A DNA stretch of 64,000 bases, from positions 2,861,501 to 2,925,500 of the forward strand of contig NZ_CP035501.1 in the NCBI RefSeq assembly GCF_004135585.1. The letters run 5' to 3'. Position numbers and translations under genes: made by a program. This document shows, in pieces, positions 16,517-25,550 of this stretch. Source of the stretch: Sphingosinicella sp. BN140058 (GTDB taxonomy: Bacteria > Pseudomonadota > Alphaproteobacteria > Sphingomonadales > Sphingomonadaceae). The notes beneath the pieces are model-generated. The model saw only the letters and a list, made by a program, of their open reading frames with translations. It was not told the DNA's origin and did not search any database. The stretch's first letter is position 1, and every line of letters starts with the position of its first letter.

Positions 16517-18223
16517 ATGCCTTTCAGCCAATTGCCCCCGCTTCTCGCGGAAGCCCTCTCCGCGCGCGGTTATTCCGCTCCCACCCCGGTTCAGGCCGCC
16601 GTTCTCGAGAGCGACGCCGACGGCCGAGACCTCATCGTGTCGGCGCAGACCGGCTCCGGCAAGACGGTCGCCTTCGGCCTCGCCATGGCCTCGCAATTGC
16701 TCGAGCAGAGCGGCGCGCTGCCCTTCATCCGAGAGCCGCTCGCTTTGGTCATCGCCCCCACGCGCGAACTTGCGCTCCAGGTCAGCCGCGAGCTCATTTG
16801 GCTGTACGGCAAGGCCGGCGCGCGGATCGCGACCTGCGTCGGCGGAATGGATGCCTCGAAGGAACGCCGCATGCTGGCGCAGGGCGCGCACGTGGTCGTC
16901 GGTACGCCCGGCCGCCTTCGCGACCATCTCGAACGCGGCGCGCTCGATCTGTCGCAGCTGCGCGTCGCCGTGCTCGACGAGGCCGACGAGATGCTCGACA
17001 TGGGCTTCCGCGAGGATCTCGAAGAAATTCTCGACGCGACTCCCGAAGAACGCCGCACCCTGTTGTTCTCGGCAACCATGCCGAAGCCGATCGTCGCGCT
17101 TGCGAAGCGATACCAGAAGGACGCGCTGCGGATCTCCACCGTCGGCGAGGATCGCGGCCATGGCGACATCGCCTATCAGGCGGTCACGGTTGCTCCGGCC
17201 GATATCGAGAATGCCGTCGTCAATCTGCTCCGCTTCCACGAAGCCGAGTCTGCGATGCTGTTTTGCGCCACCCGCGACAACGTTCGCCGTCTCCACGCTA
17301 GCCTGATCGAACGCGGCTTCGCCGCGGTCGCCCTGTCCGGCGAGCACAGCCAGAGCGAGCGCAACCATGCGATGCAGGCGCTGCGCGATCGCCGCGCCCG
17401 CGTCTGCGTCGCCACCGACGTCGCCGCGCGCGGTATCGATCTGCCGACATTGTCGCTGGTCATCCATGTCGAACTGCCGCGCGATGCCGAAACGCTGCAG
17501 CACCGCTCCGGCCGCACCGGGCGCGCCGGCAAGAAGGGCACGGCTGTGCTGCTCGTCCCGTATCAGCGCCGCAAGCGCGTCGACATGATGCTGCGCGGGG
17601 CGAAGATCGCCGCCGAGTGGATCCAGCCGCCGACGCCGGAAGATATCCGCCGCAACGATCGCACGCGCCTGCTCGAAGCCTTGCTCGAGCCCGTCGAATA
17701 TGACGATGAGGATCGCGAGGTCGCACAGAAGCTCCTCGCCGAGCGGAGTCCCGAGGATATCGCCGCGGCTCTGGTCCGTGCCCATCGCGCCCGCATGCCG
17801 GCGCCGGAGGAACTCGCCGATCAGCAGGACGGCGGCGACCAGCGGCAGCAGAAGGAGCATCGCCAGGGCTTCGAGGACACCGTCTGGTTCCGGATGGACA
17901 TCGGCCGTCGCCACAATGCCGACCCGCGCTGGCTTCTGCCCTTGCTTTGCCGCCGCGGCCACATCACCCGTAACGAGATCGGCGCGATCCGCATCGCGCC
18001 CAACGAGACAGCGTTCGAGATCCCCCGGGCGGCTGCACGCCGCTTCGCCGAAGCGGTCAAGCGCACCGCCGGCGGTGATCCCGACGGCGAGGGCGCGATC
18101 CAGATCGAGGCGATGAACGGCACGCCTCGCGACGCCGCCAAGCAGAACCGCCGCGAAGGACCGCCGCCGGCGCGCCACAAGGCAAAACCAGCTTACAAGG
18201 CGAAGCCGCACCGCGCGCGGTAA
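16517..18223 (+). CDS. DEAD-box RNA helicase with DbpA-type RNA-binding domain
   Basis: A 568-residue ATP-dependent RNA helicase. Motifs in order: Q motif with TPVQAAVLE, Walker A SAQTGSGKT near residue 45, Ia PTRELALQ, Ib GTPGRL, II DEAD within VLDEADEMLD, III FSATMP, V VATDVAARGIDL, VI HRSGRTGRAGKKG. The C-terminus has a DbpA-type RNA-recognition fold (VWFRMDIGRRHNADPRWLLP and EIGAIRIAPNETAFEI) and then a basic Arg/Lys tail, so it probably acts on ribosome assembly or cold-shock RNA. The ATG at 16517 removes an Arg-rich upstream extension. REP-like repeats follow the stop. Confidence 0.93.
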   Translation: MPFSQLPPLLAEALSARGYSAPTPVQAAVLESDADGRDLIVSAQTGSGKTVAFGLAMASQLLEQSGALPFIREPLALVIAPTRELALQVSRELIWLYGKAGARIATCVGGMDASKERRMLAQGAHVVVGTPGRLRDHLERGALDLSQLRVAVLDEADEMLDMGFREDLEEILDATPEERRTLLFSATMPKPIVALAKRYQKDALRISTVGEDRGHGDIAYQAVTVAPADIENAVVNLLRFHEAESAMLFCATRDNVRRLHASLIERGFAAVALSGEHSQSERNHAMQALRDRRARVCVATDVAARGIDLPTLSLVIHVELPRDAETLQHRSGRTGRAGKKGTAVLLVPYQRRKRVDMMLRGAKIAAEWIQPPTPEDIRRNDRTRLLEALLEPVEYDDEDREVAQKLLAERSPEDIAAALVRAHRARMPAPEELADQQDGGDQRQQKEHRQGFEDTVWFRMDIGRRHNADPRWLLPLLCRRGHITRNEIGAIRIAPNETAFEIPRAAARRFAEAVKRTAGGDPDGEGAIQIEAMNGTPRDAAKQNRREGPPPARHKAKPAYKAKPHRAR

Positions 18224-18234
18224 GCCTCTCTTCT

Positions 18235-18377
18235 CCCCTCCCTTCCAAGGGAGGGGATCAAGGGGTGGGTCGCGGCCGAAGCCCCTCGATGGGGCTGAGG
18301 ACGCCAATGAGGCGCTCGGCTGCATCGAGCAGCCTCGCGCCTGCCCCACCCTCAATCCCCTCCCCGTTGGGGAGGGG
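18235..18377. repeat. REP-like paired palindromes
   Basis: Two palindromic arms, CCCCTCCC-TTCCAA-GGGAGGGG at 18235-18256 and CCCCTCCCC-GTT-GGGGAGGGG at 18357-18377, bracket about 100 bases that also pair (AAGGGGTGGG with CCCCACCCT). Same family as those at 26671, 28686, 37481, 44855 and 48706. Confidence 0.75.
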
Positions 18378-18422
18378 CGGTTTTAAAGAGGCGGGGCTGA
18401 GCAGGGTGTGGAGCTCTCCGCC

Positions 18423-20081
18423 TTACTCCTCGATCTTGCGGCGGAATGTCTCGGGCAGCAGCAGCAGGCCGATGACGACGGTCAGCGCGGCGACGACGAT
18501 CGGGTACCAGAGGCCGTAATAGATGTCCCCCGTCGCGGCGACCATCGCGAAGGCGGTGGTCGGGAGGAAGCCGCCGAACCAGCCGTTGCCGATATGGTAG
18601 GGCAGCGACATCGACGTGTAGCGGATGCGGGTCGGGAACAGCTCGACGAGCAGGGCGGCGATCGGCCCGTAGACCATCGTCACATAGACGACCAGGATGG
18701 TGAGGATCAGGATGGCGAGCGGCTTGTTGATCGCGGCCGGATCGGCCTTGTCCGGATAGCCGGCGGCGGCGAGCCCGACCTTGGCACGCTCCTGGAACGA
18801 CTTGATCGCCGCACCGCGGGTGGCGTCGTCGAGGCCGCGCGGGTCCACCCCTGCGACAGCAGTGTCGCCGATCCGCACTTCCGCCACGGTTCCGGCCGGG
18901 GCGGCGACGTTGGCGTAGGAAATGCCCGATCTGGCGAGGAAGGACTTGGCGATGTCGCAGCTCGTCCGGTCGAACTTGTTGCGGCCGATCGGATCGAACT
19001 GCACCGAGCATTCCGCATCATGGGCGATCACGGTCACCGGCGCGGTCGCCTGCGCTCGGTAGAGCGCAGGATTGGCGGCGCGCGACAGACCCTGGAAGAG
19101 CGGGAAATAGGTGAGGGCGGCAAGCGCGCAGCCTACGAGGATGATCTTCTTGCGGCCGATCCGGTCGGAAAGCCAGCCGAAGAAGACGAAACCTGGAGTC
19201 GCGATCGCAAGCGCGACGGCGATCATGATGTTGGCGGTCGCGCCGTCGACACGGAGCGATTTTTCCAGAAAGAACAGAGCGTAGAACTGGCCAGTATACC
19301 AGACCACCGCCTGGCCGGCGACGGCACCGAACAGGGCGATCAGGACGATCTTGAGATTGCCCCAGCGCGCAAAGGCCTCGGTGAGCGGGGCCTTGGATGT
19401 CTTCCCTTCCTCCTTCATCTTGCGAAAGACCGGGCTCTCGTTGAGCTTCAGCCGGATCCACATCGACACCGCCAGCAAGACGATCGAAACAATGAACGGG
19501 ATTCGCCAGCCCCAGGCCGCGAAGGCCTCCTCGCCCATCGACGACCGGATCGAGATCACCACGATCAGCGCGGCGAACAGACCGAGCGTCGCGGTCGTCT
19601 GGATGAAGCTGGTGTAGAGGCCGCGGCGATGATCGGGCGCATGCTCGGCGACATAGGTCGCCGCGCCGCCATATTCGCCGCCGAGCGCCAGCCCCTGGAG
19701 CAGCCGGAGCAAGACGAGGGTGACCGGTGCGGCGACCCCGATCGAGGCGTAGCTCGGCAGCAGGCCAACCGCGAAGGTCGACAGGCCCATGATCCCCATC
19801 GTCACCAGGAAGGTGTTCTTGCGGCCGACGAGATCGCCGATCCTGCCGAACAGGATCGCACCGAACGGCCGAACCGCAAAGCCGGCGGCAAACGCGGCCA
19901 GGGCGAAGATGAACGCCGTCGACTCGTTCACGCCCGAGAAGAATTGGGCGGAGATGATCGTCGCGAGCAGCCCGTACAGGTAGAAGTCATACCATTCGAA
20001 CACCGTGCCGAGCGATGAGGCGGCGATGACGAGCTTCTCGTTCTGGCGCAGTTCGACGCCGTCGACAGGTGCAGTGGCCAT
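18423..20081 (-). CDS. MFS transporter, metabolite:H+ symporter (MHS) family
   Basis: A 552-residue permease. The N-terminal half has the MHS signatures VFEWYDFYLYG near residue 28, GRIGDLVGRKNTF between helices 2 and 3, and LLQGLALGGEYGGAATYVAEHAP near residues 130-150. The second half has the repeated GWLSDRIGRKKIILVG loop. Unlike typical 430-residue family members, about 120 extra residues (roughly 333-451) follow the helix-8/9 region; they are hydrophilic and contain two cysteines (AECSVQF, TSCDIA), suggesting a folded extra-membrane domain. Substrate is unknown (proline/betaine, citrate or dicarboxylate by family). Confidence 0.88.
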   Translation of the reverse strand: MATAPVDGVELRQNEKLVIAASSLGTVFEWYDFYLYGLLATIISAQFFSGVNESTAFIFALAAFAAGFAVRPFGAILFGRIGDLVGRKNTFLVTMGIMGLSTFAVGLLPSYASIGVAAPVTLVLLRLLQGLALGGEYGGAATYVAEHAPDHRRGLYTSFIQTTATLGLFAALIVVISIRSSMGEEAFAAWGWRIPFIVSIVLLAVSMWIRLKLNESPVFRKMKEEGKTSKAPLTEAFARWGNLKIVLIALFGAVAGQAVVWYTGQFYALFFLEKSLRVDGATANIMIAVALAIATPGFVFFGWLSDRIGRKKIILVGCALAALTYFPLFQGLSRAANPALYRAQATAPVTVIAHDAECSVQFDPIGRNKFDRTSCDIAKSFLARSGISYANVAAPAGTVAEVRIGDTAVAGVDPRGLDDATRGAAIKSFQERAKVGLAAAGYPDKADPAAINKPLAILILTILVVYVTMVYGPIAALLVELFPTRIRYTSMSLPYHIGNGWFGGFLPTTAFAMVAATGDIYYGLWYPIVVAALTVVIGLLLLPETFRRKIEE

Positions 20082-20360
20082 TCGTCCCCTCTTTGTGTTC
20101 TACTCCCTTGGTCGGCGAAAAGGCGTTGCCTCCGCAAGGAAAATGTTAGCGCTCTCACGTTCCTTCCATCGGCAGGTGGCCGCGCTCAAGCGCCATCCGG
20201 CCGACCCGGCCGAGCACGTCGACCGAACATGAGGGCGATCTCTCGGCGATCCGCAGACTAGCGCCCGCCGCCTAGCTGCGGATACTCCGAGCACGGCTCG
20301 TGCCGGGGGAACGGCCTTCCGCACTGGCGGAACCCTGCCCGCATCGCTACATCGCGCGTC

Positions 20361-20741
20361 ATGCCCAATCTTCTTCTCGTCATGCTCGGCGGCGCAGCCG
20401 GCGCCGGCCTGCGCTACGGTGCCGGCCAGGCGGCCCTGCGCGCCTTCGGCGCCGGCTTCCCGTGGGGAACCCTGATCGTCAACATGACGGGAAGTCTGGC
20501 GATCGGCGTTCTTGCCGCCGTCCTGCTCGAGGACGGTGTCGGCGGCGATCGCGCGGCCTGGCTGCTGCTCGTCGTCGGCGGGCTCGGCGGGTTCACCACC
20601 TTCTCCTCGCTGAGCCTGGAGATGCTGTCGATGGCACAGCGAGGCCAGTTCGTTGCCGCCTTCGCTTACGCCGCAGGCTCGGTGATCGCCGGCCTTGCGC
20701 TTGCCGCGGGCGGTTTCGCGATCGGAAGGGCGGCGGCATGA
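20361..20741 (+). CDS. crcB: Fluoride channel CrcB
   Basis: A 126-residue protein with four hydrophobic helices. The Fluc signatures are GGAAGAGLRYG near residue 10, GTLIVNMTGSLAIG near residue 37 (with the conserved N and the Na+-site) and GGLGGFTTFSSLSLE near residue 75 (the phenylalanine pair and threonines lining the F- path). It exports fluoride from the cytoplasm as a dual-topology dimer. I see no crcB-type fluoride riboswitch in the upstream 279 bases. It is the first gene of a six-gene chain with overlapping junctions. Confidence 0.94.
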   Translation: MPNLLLVMLGGAAGAGLRYGAGQAALRAFGAGFPWGTLIVNMTGSLAIGVLAAVLLEDGVGGDRAAWLLLVVGGLGGFTTFSSLSLEMLSMAQRGQFVAAFAYAAGSVIAGLALAAGGFAIGRAAA

Positions 20742-21889
20742 GCGACAAGAAGATCGAGGCCGAAGTCCGGCAATTCACCGTCTCCGCCGACGATGACGGC
20801 ATCCGGCTCGATCGCTGGTTCAAGCGCAATTTGCCCGATGCCAGCTTCAATCTCGTGTCTCGCTGGGCCCGCACCGGACAGTTGCGGGTGAACGGCAAAC
20901 GTGCGACGCCGGGCGATCGCGTCGAAACCGGGCAGATCGTCCGCGTCCCCCCGGCCGAGACTCCGCCGCCCACGGCCGCGGCCAAGCCGAAGGTCGAGCG
21001 GCCGACGCTTACCGAAGACGAGATCGCGTTCGTCAACGAGATCGTCATTCACCGCGATCCCGCAGCCATCGTCGTCAACAAGCCGCCGGGCCTTGCAACC
21101 CAGGGCGGGACGAAGACCCACACCCATCTCGATGGCCTGCTCGATGGTCTCGCCGACGACGCCGGCAACCGCCCAAAGCTGGTCCATCGGCTCGACAAGG
21201 ATACGTCTGGCGTGCTGCTGCTCGCGCGCAGCGCGCGGGCGGCGAGCTTCTTCTCGAAGAGCTTCTCCGGGCGCACGGCGCGGAAGGTCTACTGGGCGCT
21301 GGTGATCGGCGTGCCCGACATCAAGGACGGCTATATCGACCTGCCGATCGCCAAGCAGCCGGGGACTGGCGGCGAGAAGATGCACGTCGACGAGGAAGAG
21401 GGCCTCGCTGCGCGGACCCGCTACCGGATCGTCGAGCGGGCCGGCAACAGCACCGCCTGGGTCGAGCTGCAACCGCTCACCGGGCGCACCCATCAATTGC
21501 GCGTGCACATGGCTGCGATCGGCCATCCGATCGTCGGCGACGGCAAATATGGCGGTCAGGACGCGTTCCTCACCGGATCGATCAGCCGCAAGCTGCACCT
21601 CCACGCCCGTCGCCTGCGCATCGATCATCCCGACGGCGGCCAGATCGACGTTACCGCCGAACTGCCCGATCATTTCGCCGAGAGCATGGCCTATCTCGGC
21701 TTCGACCCGGCCGATGGCGACCTCCCGCTGGACGAGATCAAATTCTCCGAGACTGCGGAGGGGAAGCGCCGTGCCGCCGAGGCTGCCGCCAAGTCGCGCC
21801 GCAAGGAGCGCAAGGGCGAGCGCCGCAGCCGCGGCAATGGCTCCGAAGGCGGGCGGAGCAATTCGGGTGGCGGCCGGAGCAAGCGCTGA
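20738..21889 (+). CDS. RluA-family 23S rRNA pseudouridine synthase (RluC/D-like)
   Basis: A 383-residue protein with an N-terminal S4 RNA-binding domain (IRLDRWFKRNLPDASFNLVSR) and a RluA catalytic domain. The catalytic aspartate is in HRLDKDTSGVLLLAR, and GRTHQLRVHMAAIGHPIVGD is the second family signature. About 60 C-terminal residues are Lys/Arg/Gly-rich (SRRKERKGERRSRG), a basic RNA-affine tail longer than in E. coli RluC. It likely makes pseudouridines in 23S rRNA. Its ATG overlaps the crcB stop as ATGA and its stop overlaps the next start as TGATG. Confidence 0.92.
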   Translation: MSDKKIEAEVRQFTVSADDDGIRLDRWFKRNLPDASFNLVSRWARTGQLRVNGKRATPGDRVETGQIVRVPPAETPPPTAAAKPKVERPTLTEDEIAFVNEIVIHRDPAAIVVNKPPGLATQGGTKTHTHLDGLLDGLADDAGNRPKLVHRLDKDTSGVLLLARSARAASFFSKSFSGRTARKVYWALVIGVPDIKDGYIDLPIAKQPGTGGEKMHVDEEEGLAARTRYRIVERAGNSTAWVELQPLTGRTHQLRVHMAAIGHPIVGDGKYGGQDAFLTGSISRKLHLHARRLRIDHPDGGQIDVTAELPDHFAESMAYLGFDPADGDLPLDEIKFSETAEGKRRAAEAAAKSRRKERKGERRSRGNGSEGGRSNSGGGRSKR

Positions 21890-22518
21890 TGCATCCCAAT
21901 CGCAAGTTCCACATCGAGGATCGGGCGACGATGGCCGCGCTGGTGCGCAGCGTCGGATTCGGGACGCTCGTCGTCGGAACCGAAGACGGGCTTCGTGCCG
22001 TTCACCTGCCGCTGCTGCTGCAGGGCGATCGGCTGCGCTTCCATGTCGCGCGCGGCAACAAGGTCCATTCGGCACTGCTCGCCGGCGCCGACGCACTGGT
22101 GGTGGTCAACGGGCCCGACGCTTATGTCAGCCCCGACTGGTACGGCCAGCCCGGACGGGTGCCGACCTGGAACTATGTCGCCGTCGAGATGAACGGCCGC
22201 GCGGTGCCGCTCGGGCGCGACGCGCTGATCCGGCTGATGGACGATCTGTCGGCCGAGCATGAAGAAAAGCTCGCGCCGAAGACGCCGTGGACTCGCGAAA
22301 AGGTCGATCCCGCTTTGTTCGAGGGCCTGCTGAAGGCGATCACCGGCTTCGAGATCCCTGTCGTCGAATGGCGCGGGACCGCCAAGCTCGACCAGGACAA
22401 GCCCGACGACGTCCGCGCGCGGCTGGCCGATGCGATGGCCGCAGCGGGCTGGCCGGAGGCGGCCGAGCTGGTTCGGACGCCATCGCTGGTGACGCAGCCG
22501 CCGGTGCCGTTGTCGTGA
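21889..22518 (+). CDS. FMN-binding negative transcriptional regulator (PaiB family)
   Basis: A 209-residue protein with a split-barrel flavin reductase / PNPOx fold. Family features: MHPNRKFHIED at the start, then LPLLLQGDRLRFHVARGNK, a segment DAYVSPDWYGQPGRVPTWNYVAVE (conserved in PaiB proteins) and TAKLDQDKP. The family was named for a Bacillus protein that represses sporulation and protease genes; here DNA binding is unproven. It lies within the overlapping chain, overlapping rluC by one base pair of codons and the HAD gene by GTGA. Confidence 0.88.
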   Translation: MHPNRKFHIEDRATMAALVRSVGFGTLVVGTEDGLRAVHLPLLLQGDRLRFHVARGNKVHSALLAGADALVVVNGPDAYVSPDWYGQPGRVPTWNYVAVEMNGRAVPLGRDALIRLMDDLSAEHEEKLAPKTPWTREKVDPALFEGLLKAITGFEIPVVEWRGTAKLDQDKPDDVRARLADAMAAAGWPEAAELVRTPSLVTQPPVPLS

Positions 22519-23174
22519 ACCGGCTCGCCATCTTCGACTGCGACGGCACGCTGGTCGACGGCCAGGCCAACATCTGCCTGGCGATGGAGGCCTGTTTCGC
22601 CGAAGCCGGGCTGCCGCAGCCGGCGCGCGACCGCACCCGCCGCATCGTCGGCCTCAGCCTGGTCGAAGCGATGCAGGATCTGCTCCCTGAAGCGGATGCG
22701 TCGGAGCATCGTCGCATGGCCGACGCCTACAAGCGCGCCTATCAGGCGCTTCGCGCCCGTGGCCTGGCGGTCGAGCCGCTCTATGACGGCATTGCCGATG
22801 TGCTGGCGGAGATGGAGGCTGATGGCTGGCTGCTCGGCATCGCAACCGGCAAATCGGACCGCGGCCTGGCGATCTGCCTCGATCATCACGGCCTTGCCCA
22901 CCATTTCTGCACGCTGCAGACGGCCGATCGGCATCCCTCGAAGCCGCACCCTTCGATGATCGAGACGGCGCTTGCCGACGCCGGGGCCGATCCCGCACGC
23001 AGCATGATGATCGGCGACACCAGCTACGACATGATCATGGCGAAGCAGGCCGGCGTGGTCGCGGTCGGCGTATCCTGGGGCTATCATCCGCCCGAGGAAC
23101 TCCTCGCCGCGGGCGCCGATATCATCGTCCACGCACCGCGCGAGATCGCCGCATTGATGAAGGCGCACGTATGA
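22515..23174 (+). CDS. HAD-superfamily phosphatase (Gph/YjjG type)
   Basis: A 219-residue HAD hydrolase. Motif I FDCDGTLVDG holds the nucleophile D9 and the acid D11; motif II is in IATGKSDRG; the lysine is in KPHPSM; motif III is in GDTSYDMIMAK. A C1 helical cap of about 65 residues follows motif I, as in phosphoglycolate phosphatases. The start is GTG 22515, overlapping the paiB stop as GTGA. The substrate is unknown; in alphaproteobacteria this gene often sits beside rluC and atp12. Confidence 0.9.
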   Translation: MNRLAIFDCDGTLVDGQANICLAMEACFAEAGLPQPARDRTRRIVGLSLVEAMQDLLPEADASEHRRMADAYKRAYQALRARGLAVEPLYDGIADVLAEMEADGWLLGIATGKSDRGLAICLDHHGLAHHFCTLQTADRHPSKPHPSMIETALADAGADPARSMMIGDTSYDMIMAKQAGVVAVGVSWGYHPPEELLAAGADIIVHAPREIAALMKAHV

Positions 23175-23416
23175 GCCCGCCAGAACCGCCGCGCCACGAT
23201 GAAGCCTATTGGCGCAACCGCTTCATCCTGATCAACCTCGCCGGGATCGGCGGCACCGCCGTTGCGCTGCTCGGCCTGTTCGTCTGGTATTCGGATTTCC
23301 TGGTGCCGGGCGGATCGATGGCGATCGGCCTGCCGCTGGCGCTCGGCGGCGTCGTTGCGAGCTTCGTCCTGCCCAAATACCTCGCCCGGCGCTGGCGGAG
23401 CCCACCCGGCCAATGA
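23171..23416 (+). CDS. Small membrane protein with two transmembrane helices
   Basis: An 81-residue protein: a polar N-terminus (PPRHDEAYWRNRF), helix one (LINLAGIGGTAVALLGLFVWY), a short loop and helix two (MAIGLPLALGGVVASFVLP), and a basic tail KYLARRWRSPP. It overlaps its neighbours by ATGA on both sides, which argues strongly that it is real and expressed with them. No family is recognised; it could support membrane insertion or anchoring for a neighbour in the chain. Confidence 0.78.
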   Translation: MSPPEPPRHDEAYWRNRFILINLAGIGGTAVALLGLFVWYSDFLVPGGSMAIGLPLALGGVVASFVLPKYLARRWRSPPGQ

Positions 23417-24102
23417 AGCGCTTCTACAAGCAGGCGGCGGCACGTGCCGTCGGCGGCGGCGTGACGATCGAACTCGATGGACGGCCGGTGAAGACTCCGG
23501 CGCGGGCGGGATTGATCGTGCCGACGGAGGAACTCGCCGAGGCGATCGCGGCCGAATGGAACGGGCAGGGAGAGCAGATCGATCCGAGGACGATGCCGCT
23601 GACCGGACTTGCCAATGCGGCGATCGATCGGGTCGCACCCGATGCCGACAGCTTTGCCGGCGGGCTCGCCGCTTATGCCGAAAGCGATCTGCTCTGCTAC
23701 CGCGCGGACGGGCCGCAGCCTCTGGTCGCCCGTCAGGCGGAGCGCTGGGATCCGTTGCTCGCGTGGGCAGAGCGGCGCTTCGGTGTCGCATTCACCCTCG
23801 CAACCGGCGTCATGCACCGCCCGCAACCGCCGGAGACGGTGGCCCGCCTCGGCGCGGAGATCCGTGCCCGCGATCCGTTCCGGCTGGCGGCGATGTCGCC
23901 GCTGGTCACCATCTCCGGATCGATCGTGATCGCGCTGGCTCTGGCGGAAGGAGAGATCCGGCTCGGCGACGCCTGGGCGGCGGCTACTCTCGACGAAGCC
24001 TGGCAGGCGGAGCAATGGGGCGAAGACGCCCTCGCCGCGCAGGCGCTCGCCGCCCGCGAGCAGGATTTCGACGCCGCCTACCAGTTCCTGACCCTGCTCT
24101 GA
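23413..24102 (+). CDS. ATP12-family F1-ATPase assembly chaperone
   Basis: A 229-residue protein of the ATP12 family, beginning MKRFYKQAAAR and containing GVTIELDGRPVKTPARAGL, MPLTGLANAAIDRV and the WDPLLAWAERRFGVAF segment, all characteristic. In mitochondria ATP12 chaperones the alpha subunit of F1; the alphaproteobacterial members are its likely ancestors and are expected to act in the cytoplasm. It is the last gene of the chain; its ATG overlaps the preceding stop by one base pair of codons. Confidence 0.9.
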   Translation: MKRFYKQAAARAVGGGVTIELDGRPVKTPARAGLIVPTEELAEAIAAEWNGQGEQIDPRTMPLTGLANAAIDRVAPDADSFAGGLAAYAESDLLCYRADGPQPLVARQAERWDPLLAWAERRFGVAFTLATGVMHRPQPPETVARLGAEIRARDPFRLAAMSPLVTISGSIVIALALAEGEIRLGDAWAAATLDEAWQAEQWGEDALAAQALAAREQDFDAAYQFLTLL

Positions 24103-24126
24103 CGTCGCTCCCGGATCGGGCTCGGC

Positions 24127-24765
24127 TCAGATGCCTTCGCCTGTCCCCCGCACTTCCGCCTCCGCAACGGAGGCATGGGGGTGGGCATTGGCTTCGCGCG
24201 GCTCGTATACGGCGCTTACCCCCTTCGGCAGGAACCAGCGGGCGATGATCAGCCCGGCGGCGATCAGGGCCGCGGCATCGGCGATGAACAGATAGATGAA
24301 GTGCAGCCAATCGTGATGATAGTAGATCGGCTCGCCAAGGTGCATGAACGCGGACGCCGCCACCGCAAGGATGGCGACGACGCGCGCCCGCGACGGGAAA
24401 TCGGGCACGCGGCGGTCGATCCCGATCAAGGCAGCGCCGATCAGCAGGGCGACGATGAAGTCGAGCACCAGTCCGCCGAGCAGGGCGCCGGTGTCCATCG
24501 CCGGAAAGCCGCCTGCATTGTAGTGAATGGTGGCGATCGGCCCGCGTCCGTACATCGTCGTCTGCGCCGCCGATGTCGCGGGGTTCGGCACGATATAGGT
24601 GCCGGTGCCCTGTAGATTGGTGGCGAGGCTGCGCTGGACGGCGGCGGCGGGAAGATCGTCCAGGCTGCGGGTCGCGATGTTCTGCAGCCCGCTGGCGAAG
24701 AAGATGAAGCCGATCACGAACATGGCCAGTGCGGCCGGAACCGCGCCGATGATCACCCGGATCAT
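24127..24765 (-). CDS. Integral membrane protein of unknown function
   Basis: A 212-residue protein with one N-terminal helix (IIGAVPAALAMFVIGFIFF), a periplasmic-looking loop of about 60 residues, then three more helices (GALLGGLVLDFIVALLIGA, ARVVAILAVAASAFMHLG, FIYLFIADAAALIAAGLI). The start at 24765 has GGAGGACATC immediately upstream; an alternative upstream ATG in the same frame lacks a ribosome site. It converges on atp12. No family is recognised beyond a general membrane-protein pattern. Confidence 0.8.
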   Translation of the reverse strand: MIRVIIGAVPAALAMFVIGFIFFASGLQNIATRSLDDLPAAAVQRSLATNLQGTGTYIVPNPATSAAQTTMYGRGPIATIHYNAGGFPAMDTGALLGGLVLDFIVALLIGAALIGIDRRVPDFPSRARVVAILAVAASAFMHLGEPIYYHHDWLHFIYLFIADAAALIAAGLIIARWFLPKGVSAVYEPREANAHPHASVAEAEVRGTGEGI

Positions 24766-24870
24766 GATGTCCTCCCTGTTGCACGGCGACGCGAGCCGCC
24801 GCGTTTCGGGAGAGTAACGCAATCGCCGTGAAGAAGGTACCGCCGGCAGGCGCGCGAACCGGCGGAGCGA

Positions 24871-25503
24871 TCAGCCGAGCAGGTCGGCGACGAAGTCGTT
24901 GAGGAAGATTCGCCGCGTCGCCTTGAGCCGTTCGGCCTTGAGCACGGTGTGCACCAGCTTCAGGCAATGCTCGGCATCGTCGTTGATGAAGACATAGTCG
25001 TAATCGGCCCAATGGCTGATCTCGACTTCTGCGCGTGCCATGCGGCCGGTGATCACCTCGTCGCTGTCGGTGGCGCGGGTGCGCAGCCGGCGCTCGAGCT
25101 CCTCCATCGAAGGCGGCAGGATGAACACCCGGACGATGTCCGGATCGACCTGCTTCAGCTGCTGGGTGCCCTGCCAGTCGATGTCGAGCAGCACGTCGCG
25201 GCCGCTCTCGATCTGCTTCACCACCTCGCTCTTCAAGGTGCCGTAGCGGTGCCCGAAGACGTGCGCCCATTCGAGGAAGCGGCCGTCTGCGACGAGCTGG
25301 TCGAACGCTTCCGGCGAGACGAAATGATAGTCGCGGCCGTCGACCTCGCCTGGACGGATCGGGCGGGTCGTCGCCGAAACCGACAGGCCGATGCCCTCGT
25401 CGCGCTGCAGGATCATGCGCGCGATCGTCGACTTGCCCGCCCCGCTGGGGCTGGAAAGAACGAAAAGGAGCCCGCGTCGCTTGAGGGGATTGACCATCGC
25501 CAT
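24871..25503 (-). CDS. gmk: Guanylate kinase
   Basis: A 210-residue kinase that phosphorylates GMP and dGMP. The P-loop is SSPSGAGKST near residues 17-26, the GMP-binding segment has SVSATTRPIRPGEVDGRDYHF with the conserved R and Y, and DIDWQGTQQL and the lid residues RLRTRATDS follow. ATG 25503 or 25497 may be the start. Purine nucleotide metabolism; the gene is separately transcribed from its neighbours. Confidence 0.97.
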   Translation of the reverse strand: MAMVNPLKRRGLLFVLSSPSGAGKSTIARMILQRDEGIGLSVSATTRPIRPGEVDGRDYHFVSPEAFDQLVADGRFLEWAHVFGHRYGTLKSEVVKQIESGRDVLLDIDWQGTQQLKQVDPDIVRVFILPPSMEELERRLRTRATDSDEVITGRMARAEVEISHWADYDYVFINDDAEHCLKLVHTVLKAERLKATRRIFLNDFVADLLG

Positions 25504-25550
25504 GGCCGCCCTTGGCTTGGCAGCGGCGCCCGCGTCAAGCAGGATGGCGC

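Noticed and set aside
20230..20360. Possible fluoride riboswitch ahead of crcB
   Set aside because: The conserved GGnGAUG and distal pairing elements of the crcB motif are not visible.
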